Positions 44,430 through 53,185 are shown, numbered from the stretch's first letter. The stretch: 64,000 bases of DNA from Psychrosphaera ytuae (GCF_017638545.1 NZ_CP072110.1:2356001-2420000); one strand, 5' to 3'. The notes: generated from the letters alone by a model not told the origin. Made by a program: numbers and translations.

Positions 44430-46967
44430 ATGCCAAAAAACGACCCGAATTATTCTCGGGAAAAAGAAAAGTACGACAAGCCTATTGCCAGTCGCGAATT
44501 CATCCTCGAAGCGATGGCACAACACGACCAGCCTCTCTCTTTTAGTGAATTAACCAAACTCTGCAAGATTTCAGATCCGGATTCTGTTGTGGCCCTTAAG
44601 CGTCGCCTTCGCGCGATGGAAAGAGAGGGACAGTTGCTGTTTAACAAATTCAAAAAATATCAAATTCCTTCAGCAACGGATTTAATTCAAGGTCGCGTAC
44701 TCGGTCATAGGGACGGTTTTGGCTTTTTACAACCAGAAGGCGCAACTAACAATAAAAGTGATTGGTATATCAGCCATAGCCAAATGCGCAGCTTGTTGCC
44801 CGGTGATAAAGTTTTGGCTCAACCCATTGGTGAATATAAGGGCAAGACGGAAGCTCGAATTATTAGTGTCAAAGAGCCGCGCACTGCACCTATTATTGGC
44901 CGCTATTTTGTCGAACAAAACACCCAAGTTGTGATCCCTGATGATGGTCGAATAAACCAAGAAATAATTATTCCATCGGGCGAACAAATGGACGCTCGAC
45001 ACGGTCACATGGTGATCGTTGAGTTGACTCAACGTCCGAGTAAACGAAGTTCTGCAATTGGACGTGTAACCGAGGTACTAGGCGAACACATGGCACCCGG
45101 AATGGAAGTGGATATAGCGCTTCGCAATCATGAAATTCCATTTCAGTGGTCAAAGAGCATAGAGCGCTTTGTCAATAAACTGCCGTCTGAGGTACAAGAA
45201 AAAGATAAAGCCGACCGAATTGATTTACGAGACCTCCCATTAGTAACGATAGATGGTGAGGACTCTCGTGACTTTGATGATGCAGTATATTGTGAGCCGA
45301 AAAAATCTGGTGGATGGCGCTTGTTTGTTGCGATCGCCGATGTATCTCATTATGTCCGAACTGGAACTGATCTTGATGAAGAAGCAATTGACCGAGGTAA
45401 CTCGGTTTATTTCCCATCAAAAGTAATCCCAATGTTGCCTGAAGCACTATCTAATGGCTTGTGTTCTCTCAATCCACAAACCGACAGACTGTGTATGGTT
45501 GCTGAGATGACCATCTCGCAAAAAGGAAAATTATCTGGCTTCAAATTTTATGAAGCGGTCATGCATTCGCATGCGCGCTTAACCTATACCAAGGTTGCCG
45601 CAATGTTAGAAGGAGATACTGATCTTCAAGAAAGGTATCGTGGAGTGTGGCCACATGTTCAAGAGCTGTATCGTTTGTATCAAGCATTAAAAGAGGTTCG
45701 CTCGGAGCGAGGGGCTTTTGAGTTTGAGACTGTTGAGCCAAAATTTATATTTAATGCTCACAAAAAAATTGATCATGTAGAAGTCGTAGAGCGCAACGAT
45801 GCTCATAAAATCATCGAAGAATGCATGATTATGGCAAATGTCGCTGCTGCTAAGTTCATTGAGAAACACGATGGTCATGCCTTATTCCGTGTGCATGACA
45901 AGCCTGATCCGAGCAAGCTTGCAACCTTCCGTTCGTTTTTGGCGGAACTGGGCGGTGAGCTAACATTTTCAGATGAGCCAACTCCAAAAGAGTTGTCGAG
46001 CCAAGTTAACGAATATTTAAATCGTCCAGATGGTGAGCTCATTCAAACCATGATGATCCGAAGTATGCGCCAAGCTGTGTATCAACCAGATAATATTGGC
46101 CATTTTGGGTTAGCGCTGGAAGGTTATGCACACTTTACCTCACCGATTCGTCGCTATCCGGATTTAATTGTTCATAGGGCAATCAAAGCTATTTTGCACA
46201 AACAAAAGCAAAAAGTGCATGGTCATTACGCATATACCGAAGACGAACTCGATGAGCTAGGTGAGCAATGTTCAATGACCGAGCGACGTGCTGATGAGGC
46301 GGTGAGAGATGTAGAATCGTGGTTAAAATGCGAATTTATGCAAGACCACATCGACCAAGAATACGAAGGTGTGATTGCCTCGGTTACGAATTTTGGTGTA
46401 TTTGTGCGATTGACCGATTTGCATATAGAAGGATTGGTTCATATTACTGCACTGGGTAACGACTACTTCAATTACAGTCCTGAGCGAGGTGCACTTGTAG
46501 GTGAAAACACCCGCAAAGTGTATCGACTGGGTGATGAGCTCACAGTGAGAGTGGTGTCAGTTAACCTCGAAGATAAACAAATTGATTTTGAGTTAGCTGA
46601 TTCTCGAAGAGGTCGAAAAAAATCGACTAAACTAGATGCAAGAAAGGCGAGCTCTGATAAACCTAATCGCAGTCGATCTAATCAAGCACGTACTGAAAAT
46701 GCGGCGATGAGTGTGCGTGAGCAATTGCGTCGTGGTGATGTACCTGGTCAGCGTGAAGACACTGAAAAGTCAGGCCATGGAGACGCACATAAAGGTAAAC
46801 GCGGTAAAAGCGCCAAAAAAGGTGGTACCAAGTCGAATAGAGAAGACTCTGGACGTAAGCCAAAGCGCAAGCCTAAATCACGTGCGGCTAAACGGATCGC
46901 TAAGAAAAAACAAGAAACTGGCGCAAGTAAGTCTAAAAAGAAAACAAACAAGCGCAAAAAGAAATAA
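44430..46967 (+). CDS. rnr: ribonuclease R
   Basis: Processive 3'-5' exoribonuclease of 845 residues that can degrade structured RNA. A winged-helix domain (about residues 20-90) is followed by cold-shock domains, then the RNB catalytic core with DGEDSRDFDDAVY, whose aspartates bind the metals. An S1 domain follows (EGVIASVTNFGVFVRLTDLHIEG). The C-terminal 120 residues are very Lys/Arg/Ser-rich, as in other gammaproteobacterial RNase R. It precedes rlmB as in E. coli, but nsrR is missing from its usual place. Confidence 0.97.
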   Translation: MPKNDPNYSREKEKYDKPIASREFILEAMAQHDQPLSFSELTKLCKISDPDSVVALKRRLRAMEREGQLLFNKFKKYQIPSATDLIQGRVLGHRDGFGFLQPEGATNNKSDWYISHSQMRSLLPGDKVLAQPIGEYKGKTEARIISVKEPRTAPIIGRYFVEQNTQVVIPDDGRINQEIIIPSGEQMDARHGHMVIVELTQRPSKRSSAIGRVTEVLGEHMAPGMEVDIALRNHEIPFQWSKSIERFVNKLPSEVQEKDKADRIDLRDLPLVTIDGEDSRDFDDAVYCEPKKSGGWRLFVAIADVSHYVRTGTDLDEEAIDRGNSVYFPSKVIPMLPEALSNGLCSLNPQTDRLCMVAEMTISQKGKLSGFKFYEAVMHSHARLTYTKVAAMLEGDTDLQERYRGVWPHVQELYRLYQALKEVRSERGAFEFETVEPKFIFNAHKKIDHVEVVERNDAHKIIEECMIMANVAAAKFIEKHDGHALFRVHDKPDPSKLATFRSFLAELGGELTFSDEPTPKELSSQVNEYLNRPDGELIQTMMIRSMRQAVYQPDNIGHFGLALEGYAHFTSPIRRYPDLIVHRAIKAILHKQKQKVHGHYAYTEDELDELGEQCSMTERRADEAVRDVESWLKCEFMQDHIDQEYEGVIASVTNFGVFVRLTDLHIEGLVHITALGNDYFNYSPERGALVGENTRKVYRLGDELTVRVVSVNLEDKQIDFELADSRRGRKKSTKLDARKASSDKPNRSRSNQARTENAAMSVREQLRRGDVPGQREDTEKSGHGDAHKGKRGKSAKKGGTKSNREDSGRKPKRKPKSRAAKRIAKKKQETGASKSKKKTNKRKKK

Positions 46968-47009
46968 TTTAAAACACCCTTAATGAGGGTTGCAGTAAAA
47001 GAGAAAACT

Positions 47010-47756
47010 ATGAGTTCAGAAATAGCTTACGGCATTCATTCCTTAACGGCCATAATTCAAAATGAGCCTGAACGAGTGATAGAATTATTCGTATTGAAAG
47101 GTCGCGAGGACGAGCGAGTCAGCCCGATTGTAAATGAGGCCTATGCGCTGGGTATTTCAGTTCAGTATACATCTAGAAAAGCACTAGACGACAAGTGTAA
47201 GGGCGAACAACACCAAGGGGTTGTCGCTCGCGTAAAAGCGGCCAAACAAAAAGACGAAGGCGATTTAAAAATGTGGCTGAAGTCGGTTGAAAATCGAGAT
47301 AAGCCGCCATTTTTATTAGTGTTAGATGGTGTGACAGACCCACATAATTTAGGTGCTGTATTACGTACCGCTGACGCTGCAGGTATTGACGGTGTTATCG
47401 TACCAAAAGATAAGTCGGCAAAGCTCAACGGCACTGCTCGTAAAGTGGCTTGTGGGGCTGCAGAAGTTATGCCTCTATATGTCGTAACTAACCTTGCTCG
47501 CAGCCTTAAACTTTTACAAGATAACAATGTCTGGATCATCGGCACTGCGGGTGAAGCAGAGGCAGATGTGTTTGAAATGAAGTTTTCTGGCCCCTTAGCT
47601 ATTGTTATGGGAGCAGAAGGGACAGGTATGCGTCGTTTAACTCGTGAGCACTGTGATGAACTAGTTAAAATTCCAATGGCGGGTTCGGTTTCGAGTTTAA
47701 ATGTCTCGGTTGCGACCGGAGTCATTTTGTATGAAGCTGTTCGTCAGCGACGCTAA
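47010..47756 (+). CDS. rlmB: 23S rRNA (guanosine-2'-O-)-methyltransferase RlmB
   Basis: SpoU-family methyltransferase modifying G2251 of 23S rRNA. An N-terminal substrate-binding domain begins SSEIAYGIHSLTAII. The SPOUT knot includes DPHNLGAVLRTADAAG (motif 1), VMGAEGTGMRRL (motif 2) and IPMAGSVSSLNVSVATGV (motif 3). The chosen ATG gives 248 residues, near E. coli (243). It follows rnr by about 40 bases and is probably co-transcribed. Confidence 0.96.
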   Translation: MSSEIAYGIHSLTAIIQNEPERVIELFVLKGREDERVSPIVNEAYALGISVQYTSRKALDDKCKGEQHQGVVARVKAAKQKDEGDLKMWLKSVENRDKPPFLLVLDGVTDPHNLGAVLRTADAAGIDGVIVPKDKSAKLNGTARKVACGAAEVMPLYVVTNLARSLKLLQDNNVWIIGTAGEAEADVFEMKFSGPLAIVMGAEGTGMRRLTREHCDELVKIPMAGSVSSLNVSVATGVILYEAVRQRR

Positions 47757-47782
47757 TTAAAACCAGATCGGAAGAGTTATCT

Positions 47783-48607
47783 ATGTTCTCCGTTGTTGGG
47801 CATTCAAAGTCAAATTTAAGTCGATTAGCCGTTACGTTATTACTAACGCTAACGGTTTTGTTTACTTTGATGCCCAGTCCACAAGCAGTTGCTAAACCAA
47901 GTAAAAAAAGTGCAGCAGTGGTGGATAAAACAATACAACTATCTCTGAGAAGTTGTGTTGATTTTAGGCCCTATGTCATAAACGAACAGGGTAAAAAACA
48001 ATGGTTAGGTCGGCATACTCATTTTTTGTATCAAGTGCTACAGACCGCAGGTATTGAGCTTGAAGAGCCTCAAAGAGATAGCTTTAGCCAATGTTTAGCG
48101 TTAATGAAATCTGGTGCGATAGATGTTATGCCTGGATTACTCTATTCCGACGAACGTGCGGCCTATATGGATTTACTGGCATACACCCCAAGAGCGCCCA
48201 TTGCGGTTTTTTATCTACCAAAGCACAAATCTAAAATAGAACGCGCACGTAATGTAGTTATTGCTTATGAGCGTGGTTATATCCTTCCAACGACGATAGC
48301 GAAGTCGTTCGAGAATAGCGAATTTATTGACGTGATTAGTCTTAGCTCGGGGTTACAGTTACTAGAACGAGAACGCATAGATGGTTTTGTGGCACCCTTG
48401 ATTACGATTCAGGACATAATGGCTGAACAAGGTATAAATAAAGACAAGTTTACCTATCAAATGTTTAGTCAGGCTGGCGATCAGGTCCATATCGGCCTTA
48501 GCCAAAAGTCCAATAGAGTAAGTGCTGACGTGAAAGCGCGGATTCTAGAAGCCATCCAAACTTTGAAAGATAATGGCACTATGGCAAGCATTCTTGAACA
48601 AAAATAA
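47783..48607 (+). CDS. periplasmic solute-binding protein-like (family 3) protein
   Basis: A 274-residue exported protein; the signal helix is about residues 14-37 (LAVTLLLTLTVLFTLMPSPQAVA). The rest resembles small type 3 extracellular solute-binding proteins: SLRSCVDFRPYV at the start, then FLYQVLQTAGIELE, MKSGAIDVMPGLLYSDERAAYMD and a closing LEAIQTLKDNGTMASIL helix. No permease or ATPase gene is adjacent, so it may be a sensor or an orphan binding protein. Ligand unknown. A GGAAGAG ribosome-binding site supports the start. Confidence 0.72.
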   Translation: MFSVVGHSKSNLSRLAVTLLLTLTVLFTLMPSPQAVAKPSKKSAAVVDKTIQLSLRSCVDFRPYVINEQGKKQWLGRHTHFLYQVLQTAGIELEEPQRDSFSQCLALMKSGAIDVMPGLLYSDERAAYMDLLAYTPRAPIAVFYLPKHKSKIERARNVVIAYERGYILPTTIAKSFENSEFIDVISLSSGLQLLERERIDGFVAPLITIQDIMAEQGINKDKFTYQMFSQAGDQVHIGLSQKSNRVSADVKARILEAIQTLKDNGTMASILEQK

Positions 48608-48621
48608 CCAACACTCTGGTC

Positions 48622-48627
48622 TATAAT
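48622..48627 (+). promoter_or_regulatory. -10 element candidate before the TlpA-like gene
   Basis: A perfect TATAAT lies 39 bases before the thioredoxin-like gene. No -35 hexamer is convincing at the right distance. Confidence 0.3.
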
Positions 48628-48665
48628 TTTAACAACCTAAGCTTTTTTATTGGCAAAAATTAATT

Positions 48666-49268
48666 ATGAAACATACCTTCACCTTGTTGGTGTCAGTCCT
48701 TTTTGTATTGTTAATGTCTGTTGCGCTTCATGCAAACGCCTCAGACCCTGAAGTAGAACTGGATGAAGATGGCAATCCAATCGTCAAATTAGATGAAGCC
48801 CCTGAATGGGTTTTGAAAGATGGTAAAGGCGGCAATGTCAGCTCGGCAGATCTAGCCGGACAACCCTATGTGTTAACTTTCTGGGCGACCTGGTGTCCAT
48901 ATTGTAAAAAATTTCAGCCAGGCTTGGATTACATCGCGTTAGATTACATTGATGTAGGCATTCCAACTTATGCCGTTAGCTTTTGGGAAAATGATGGCGC
49001 TAAACCAGCCGAAGAAATGGAAGCAAGAGGACTTTATTTACCAGTGCTAGTCGAGGGAGATAATGTTGCCAAGGCGTTTGGTGTACTGGGCACACCTACG
49101 ACCATCTTCGTTAATCAAGACGGTGAAATTGTCTATCGTCATACCGCGTTTGACCCGAATGATCCTCAACTCAGAGCAGCATATGAGCAACTAAAAGATG
49201 AGATGGAAAACCCTAAACCTAAAGTCCCTGAGGGTGAGGAAAATAAAGAAGACGACACCCAGTCTTAA
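48666..49268 (+). CDS. TlpA-like thioredoxin-fold protein
   Basis: A 200-residue exported thioredoxin-fold protein with a signal peptide (cleavage near ANA, residue 25). The active site is WATWCPYCKKF (cysteines at about 77 and 80), and GTPTTIF carries the cis-proline. It belongs to the TlpA/ResA/AhpC-TSA group of periplasmic disulfide oxidoreductases. Acidic segments flank the domain (VELDEDGNP and a Glu/Lys/Pro-rich tail of about 25 residues). The substrate is unknown; no cytochrome c maturation genes are nearby. Confidence 0.83.
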   Translation: MKHTFTLLVSVLFVLLMSVALHANASDPEVELDEDGNPIVKLDEAPEWVLKDGKGGNVSSADLAGQPYVLTFWATWCPYCKKFQPGLDYIALDYIDVGIPTYAVSFWENDGAKPAEEMEARGLYLPVLVEGDNVAKAFGVLGTPTTIFVNQDGEIVYRHTAFDPNDPQLRAAYEQLKDEMENPKPKVPEGEENKEDDTQS

Positions 49269-49316
49269 TACTTAATTAACTCCAGCGCTCTGTTGATTAA
49301 AATTCCGACAAAGCGC

Positions 49317-49344
49317 TTGTAACCCTGCCAAATACCCGTATAAT
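49317..49344 (+). promoter_or_regulatory. promoter of the rpsF-priB-rpsR-rplI operon
   Basis: TTGTAA and a perfect TATAAT separated by 16 bases, giving a leader of about 90 bases before rpsF. The leader can form a stem (GTGGCT with GGCTAC, CTT with AAG, three-base bulge) around 49395-49420, possibly relevant to S6/S18 feedback. Confidence 0.62.
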
Positions 49345-49442
49345 TACGCGCCCAAATCAGCTATTAATAATTTTGTTCCTTGCCTTTGTTCAAGTGTGGC
49401 TGAGCTTGTCGATAAGGCTACTAATCCATAAGGAATCTAACG

Positions 49443-49781
49443 ATGCGTCATTACGAAATCGTTTTCATGGTTCACCCTGACCAGAGTGAACAAGTTACTG
49501 GTATGATCGAGCGTTATACTGGTCTAGTTACAGAAGCAAATGGTACTGTTCACCGTCTTGAAGACTGGGGTCGTCGCCAATTAGCTTATCCAATTGAGAA
49601 ACTACACAAAGCGCACTACGTTCTTATGAATGTTGAAGCACCAAGTGAAGTTATCGCTGAGTTAGAAGAAACTTTCCGTTACAACGACGCTGTTTTACGT
49701 AGCTTGACTATCCGTAAAGACGTAGCTGTTACTGAAGCTTCTCCTTTAGCGAAAGAAGAGAAAAAAGAACAAGCTGCTTAA
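49443..49781 (+). CDS. rpsF: 30S ribosomal protein S6
   Basis: Ribosomal protein of 112 residues beginning MRHYEIVFMVHPDQSEQV, with RLEDWGRRQLAYPI and the YVLMNVEAPSEV strand typical of S6. It binds with S18 in the 30S platform. The C-terminus is a short Lys/Glu-rich tail without the long poly-glutamate extension site seen in E. coli. First gene of the operon. Confidence 0.98.
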   Translation: MRHYEIVFMVHPDQSEQVTGMIERYTGLVTEANGTVHRLEDWGRRQLAYPIEKLHKAHYVLMNVEAPSEVIAELEETFRYNDAVLRSLTIRKDVAVTEASPLAKEEKKEQAA

Positions 49782-49801
49782 TTTAAACGGAGAACGCTTA
49801 G

Positions 49802-50107
49802 GTGTTAAATCAGCTAGTTATTACTGGCCAAGTTTGTAAATCGCCGAAGTTTTCTACCAGCCCTGCAGGTGTGGTCCACGGACAATTTTCAATTGAACAC
49901 AGATCACAACAACAGGAAGACGGATTTAATCGCAACGCGTACGTCCGAATTCACGTTGTAACTTGCGGAGAACAACAGCAGCAGTTAACCAAACATTTTA
50001 TTGTGGGTGATGAAGTAAAAGTGAGTGGGTTTTTAAACCGCCACGAAAGCAAAAACGGCCAAGCCATTATTGCAATTCATGCTCAACAAATAGAAAGACT
50101 CAATTAG
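49802..50107 (+). CDS. priB: primosomal replication protein PriB
   Basis: A 101-residue OB-fold protein derived from SSB that bridges PriA and DnaT during replication restart. The OB strands are visible in LNQLVITGQVCKSPKFSTSPAG and VVHGQFSIEHRSQQQE. It starts with GTG behind a CGGAGA ribosome-binding site and lies between rpsF and rpsR, the standard gammaproteobacterial location. Confidence 0.95.
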   Translation: MLNQLVITGQVCKSPKFSTSPAGVVHGQFSIEHRSQQQEDGFNRNAYVRIHVVTCGEQQQQLTKHFIVGDEVKVSGFLNRHESKNGQAIIAIHAQQIERLN

Positions 50108-50117
50108 GAGACTACTA

Positions 50118-50345
50118 ATGGCACGTTATTTCAGACGTCGTAAAGTATGCCGTTTCAAAGCAGATGGCGTAAAAGAGATCGATTACAAAGATCTATCAAC
50201 TCTACGTAACTACGTTACAGAGAGCGGTAAAATCGTACCTAGCCGTATCACTGGTACAAGTGCAAAGTACCAACGCCAATTAGCACGTGCAATCAAACGC
50301 GCGCGTTTCTTAGCATTGTTACCTTACACAGATTTACATCAATAA
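50118..50345 (+). CDS. rpsR: 30S ribosomal protein S18
   Basis: A 75-residue basic protein beginning MARYFRRRKVCRFKADGV, with IVPSRITGTSAKYQRQLARA as in all S18 proteins. It partners S6 in the 30S platform. Length equals E. coli S18. An AGGAGA ribosome-binding site precedes it. Confidence 0.98.
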   Translation: MARYFRRRKVCRFKADGVKEIDYKDLSTLRNYVTESGKIVPSRITGTSAKYQRQLARAIKRARFLALLPYTDLHQ

Positions 50346-50369
50346 GATTGGCATAAGAGGTTAATACAC

Positions 50370-50822
50370 ATGAACGTAATCCTTTTAGACAAAGTTGCCA
50401 ACTTAGGTTCTCTTGGTGACAACGTAACAGTTAAAGCTGGTTTTGCTCGTAACTTCCTTTTCCCACAAGGTAAGGCTGTTCCAGCAACTAAAGCAAACTT
50501 AGAAATGTTCGAAGCACGTCGCGCTGAATTAGAAGCGAAAGTTGCTGAAGAACTAGCTGCAGCAGAAGCGCGCGCTGAAAAGTTAAACGCATTAGAAGCG
50601 ATCACTATCGCATCTAAAGCGGGTGACGAAGGCAAGCTATTCGGTTCAATCGGCACTCGTGACATCGCTGATGCGATCACAGCGGCTGGCGTTGAAGTTG
50701 CTAAAGCTGAAGTTAAAATGCCTGAAGGTGCAATCCGTGAAACTGGCGAGTTCGAACTTGCTGTTCAATTGCACGCAGAAGTAATGGCCAACGTAAACGT
50801 TGTTGTTATTGCTGAAGCATAA
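50370..50822 (+). CDS. rplI: 50S ribosomal protein L9
   Basis: A 150-residue protein whose N-terminal domain is MNVILLDKVANLGSLGDNVTV, then GFARNFLFPQGKA. A long connecting helix (LEAKVAEELAAAEARAEKL) and the C-terminal domain follow. It binds 23S rRNA and extends from the ribosome surface. Last gene of the operon, followed by a strong terminator. Confidence 0.98.
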   Translation: MNVILLDKVANLGSLGDNVTVKAGFARNFLFPQGKAVPATKANLEMFEARRAELEAKVAEELAAAEARAEKLNALEAITIASKAGDEGKLFGSIGTRDIADAITAAGVEVAKAEVKMPEGAIRETGEFELAVQLHAEVMANVNVVVIAEA

Positions 50823-50850
50823 TTTAGAAGTTTTCTTCTAAATACAAAAA

Positions 50851-50877
50851 AACACCGCATATGCGGTGTTTTTTTTT
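50851..50877 (+). terminator. terminator after rplI
   Basis: A perfect 20-base palindrome (AACACCGCAT / ATGCGGTGTT) with a flanking A-tract and nine T residues; the strongest terminator in the window. Confidence 0.92.
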
Positions 50878-50949
50878 GCCCATTTAAACCTTTAGTGATT
50901 TGATGGTGACTAATCTATTAAATCAACGAGCAAAGAGATTGGAATTCTA

Positions 50950-51582
50950 GTGACAGGACAAGTAATTGAATCCAATGCATTTCATAAAAATTCAGGCTCT
51001 CCGCCTGATTCTGAAGAATGGCATTGGGTTGAACAACTTAAACAAGGCCAACAACAGGCATTGCGTCCCCTGTACGAACGTTATGGTAAAAAAGTCTATG
51101 CCCTAAGTTACCGCTTATCGAGTGATGCAGAGGTGGCAGAAGACATAACCCAAGAGGTATTTGTCCAAGTTTGGCAAAAAATCCATAACTTTAAGGGCGA
51201 GAGTAAATTTAGTACCTGGTTGTACTCTGTAACGAGTCACGTTGCCATAAATCATATGCGTAAACAAAAACGCTGGTGGCAATCCTGGTTTGTAAAATCA
51301 GACGAAAGTATGGCAACGGAAATCATTGAAAATGTGCCGACGTCGGACGAACAGAGTGATTTCACGCTATCGCGAAGTGGTTTGGACAAACATATTGCCG
51401 CTTTGCCACAACAAGCGCGGATTGTATTTGTATTGTTTGCGATTCAGGGCTGGCGCCACGAAGAGATAAGTAAAGAGCTCAATATCGCTGTTGGCTCGAG
51501 TAAGGCGCAATACCACAGGGCCAAACAATTATTACAAATGTCTTTGCATCAAGAAGAGATAGATAGTGGAGTGGTTGCATAA
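50950..51582 (+). CDS. ECF RNA polymerase sigma factor
   Basis: A 210-residue sigma-70-family protein with only regions 2 and 4. Region 2 spans ALRPLYERYGKKVYALSYRL to EDITQEVFVQVWQKIHNF (about residues 33-80) and includes the FSTWLYSVTSHVAINHMRK segment. Region 4 is ALPQQARIVFVLFAIQGW...EISKELNIAVGSSKAQYHRA (about 150-195). It starts with GTG. The stop overlaps the next gene by one base (TAATG), and that gene encodes a membrane protein, so it is probably held inactive by that partner. The signal is unknown. Confidence 0.9.
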   Translation: MTGQVIESNAFHKNSGSPPDSEEWHWVEQLKQGQQQALRPLYERYGKKVYALSYRLSSDAEVAEDITQEVFVQVWQKIHNFKGESKFSTWLYSVTSHVAINHMRKQKRWWQSWFVKSDESMATEIIENVPTSDEQSDFTLSRSGLDKHIAALPQQARIVFVLFAIQGWRHEEISKELNIAVGSSKAQYHRAKQLLQMSLHQEEIDSGVVA

Positions 51583-52082
51583 TGAAACAAACTCAAACTG
51601 AATTGGATAGGTTAGTTGAGACTTTGCCTAAAGAAATGGAGCCTAAACGGGACCTTTGGCAAGGCATCGAGCAAGCGATTGCTCATGTCCCGCAGGAGCA
51701 ACCTAAGTCAACAAAAGTAAAAAATTCTTTTGAGGTGCATTGGGGAGCGGTAGCAGCTGCAATTGCGCCAATCGCAATACTGGCGGGGGTATTAATGAAT
51801 AATCAACCTGCAGTACAGCAGGGGCCAGAGTGGTTAGCTCCAGTCAGCGCTAGTTTTGAAATTCAAAAGCGCAACATGTTAAGGCAAGTCAGTGGCCATC
51901 AAAGTGTGAATGAACACTGGCGTACAACATTAGCAGAGTTGGAAGAAGCTGAAAGCGCGCTAAAAGAGGCATTAATTCATCAACCACAAGACCCAGCGTT
52001 AATGAAAATGCTAAATCAAGTCTATCAACAACAATTGGATGTTATAGCGAAAAGCCATCAGTCCAAATTTAAACAAATTTAA
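51582..52082 (+). CDS. putative membrane anti-sigma factor
   Basis: A 166-residue bitopic protein with a cytoplasmic N-terminal part of about 55 residues (LDRLVETLPKEMEPKRDLWQGI), one membrane helix (about residues 51-68, VHWGAVAAAIAPIAILAGVL) and a helical periplasmic part. The layout and coupling to the sigma gene suggest an anti-sigma factor. It contains no cysteine, so it is not of the zinc-binding HxxxCxxC class. I do not recognise a named family. Assignment rests on context. Confidence 0.6.
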   Translation: MKQTQTELDRLVETLPKEMEPKRDLWQGIEQAIAHVPQEQPKSTKVKNSFEVHWGAVAAAIAPIAILAGVLMNNQPAVQQGPEWLAPVSASFEIQKRNMLRQVSGHQSVNEHWRTTLAELEEAESALKEALIHQPQDPALMKMLNQVYQQQLDVIAKSHQSKFKQI

Positions 52083-52097
52083 AGTGGGTAAAATAAT

Positions 52098-53063
52098 ATG
52101 AAAAATATAGCAAAAACCGTAACAAACTTATCTTTACTTGCACTGTTGGCGCTGGTTACTGCACCGGTATTAGCAGGTGAGAAAATTGATCAAATAGTCA
52201 AAACAAACAGTGATGGCCGAGTATCGATCGACGTCATGAGCGGTGAGGTCGAAATAAAAAGCTGGGATAAAAATGAAGTAAAAGTCACTGGAGAGCTAGA
52301 TGACGATGCCGAAGGATATCAATTTGAAGAGAGTAATGGCCGAGTCGTGTTTAAAGTGTATATGCCTCAACAACGCTGGGGTAGCTGGAAGAGTGACGCA
52401 GGTTCTAATTTAACTTTCTGGTTACCAAAGCAAAATGACGTACGATTTGAGGGCGTTAATACTAACGTTAAGGTTAACGATGTTCATGGCGGCAGTCGCA
52501 TCAATACCGTAAACGGCGATATTGAAGCGTCTAGCTTGACTAAGAGAGTTAGCTTAGAGACCGTAAATGGCAAAATCTTTTCTACGAAATTAGAGGGTAA
52601 AATAAAGCTCATGACGGTTAATGGCGAAATTGAAGATCGCGATAGCCAAGGTGAATTAGAAATTGAAGCCGTTAATGGTGATATAAATACAGCCACAGAT
52701 GCAGCGGAGTTAAGTGTCAACAACGTAAACGGTGATATGGATTTGAATCTTCGCAATATCAAAGAGCTTGAAATTAACACTGTGAATGGTGATTTGGATG
52801 TAGAGCTTCGCACTCAACGCAATGCCAAAATATACATTTCTACGGTAGGCGGGGATGCAAACTTAACATTTGATAAAAGTTTTGCTGGAACAATAAATGT
52901 CGAAGCTCATTCTGGTGGTGACATTACCAATAAGATCAATGGTCAACGACCTAAAAAAGAGCGATATGGACCGGGTGAGTCACTTCGTTTGAATATTGGT
53001 TCGGAGCCGATTGAAGTGGAAATTGATACGGTATCGGGCGACATTAAATTAATGAAAAAATAA
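52098..53063 (+). CDS. DUF4097-type beta-repeat exported protein
   Basis: A 321-residue protein with a signal peptide (LSLLALLALVTAPVLAGE). The mature part has an opening strand region (IVKTNSDGRVSIDVMSGEVEI) and six successive turns keyed by VNG-D/E/K-I/M/L (about residues 137-232), the pattern of the DUF4097 beta-helix family. More degenerate turns (VGGDANL, VSGDIKL) follow. It is the third gene of the ECF-sigma cassette and ends in a terminator, so it is the probable output or sensor of that system. Function of the family is unknown; envelope-located. Confidence 0.82.
   Translation: MKNIAKTVTNLSLLALLALVTAPVLAGEKIDQIVKTNSDGRVSIDVMSGEVEIKSWDKNEVKVTGELDDDAEGYQFEESNGRVVFKVYMPQQRWGSWKSDAGSNLTFWLPKQNDVRFEGVNTNVKVNDVHGGSRINTVNGDIEASSLTKRVSLETVNGKIFSTKLEGKIKLMTVNGEIEDRDSQGELEIEAVNGDINTATDAAELSVNNVNGDMDLNLRNIKELEINTVNGDLDVELRTQRNAKIYISTVGGDANLTFDKSFAGTINVEAHSGGDITNKINGQRPKKERYGPGESLRLNIGSEPIEVEIDTVSGDIKLMKK
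52505..52860 (+). repeat. VNGDI beta-helix repeats
   Basis: Six copies of a unit of about 54-57 bases, each with a GTxAAyGGC/TGA core (Val-Asn-Gly), near 52505, 52561, 52615, 52669, 52726 and 52780, and a seventh weaker copy near 52840. Confidence 0.75.
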
Positions 53064-53090
53064 CAGCCAACTACCAACCCCAAAATAATT

Positions 53091-53119
53091 AAAAATGTCG
53101 CTTTTATAGCGACATTTTT
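53091..53119 (+). terminator. terminator after the DUF4097 gene
   Basis: 11-bp perfect stem AAAAATGTCGC / GCGACATTTTT with a 7-base loop; A- and T-tracts on both sides would allow function in either direction. Confidence 0.85.
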
Positions 53120-53156
53120 GTTTATTGAGTAGGCCCTACCGATCATAGTTTCGCTA

Positions 53157-53185
53157 TTGCGCATTAAGGTTATTGCCCCTAAAAT
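53157..53185 (+). promoter_or_regulatory. dnaB promoter candidate
   Basis: TTGCGC and TAAAAT (5 of 6) are separated by exactly 17 bases, 50 bases before the dnaB start and just after a terminator. Confidence 0.5.

Noticed and set aside
47162..47725. Long open frame on the minus strand inside rlmB
   Set aside because: It is the antisense shadow of a conserved methyltransferase gene, has no ribosome-binding site and shows no recognisable protein features.
51582..52082. Zinc-binding anti-sigma factor (ZAS) assignment
   Set aside because: The protein has no cysteine at all, so only a context-based anti-sigma call is kept.
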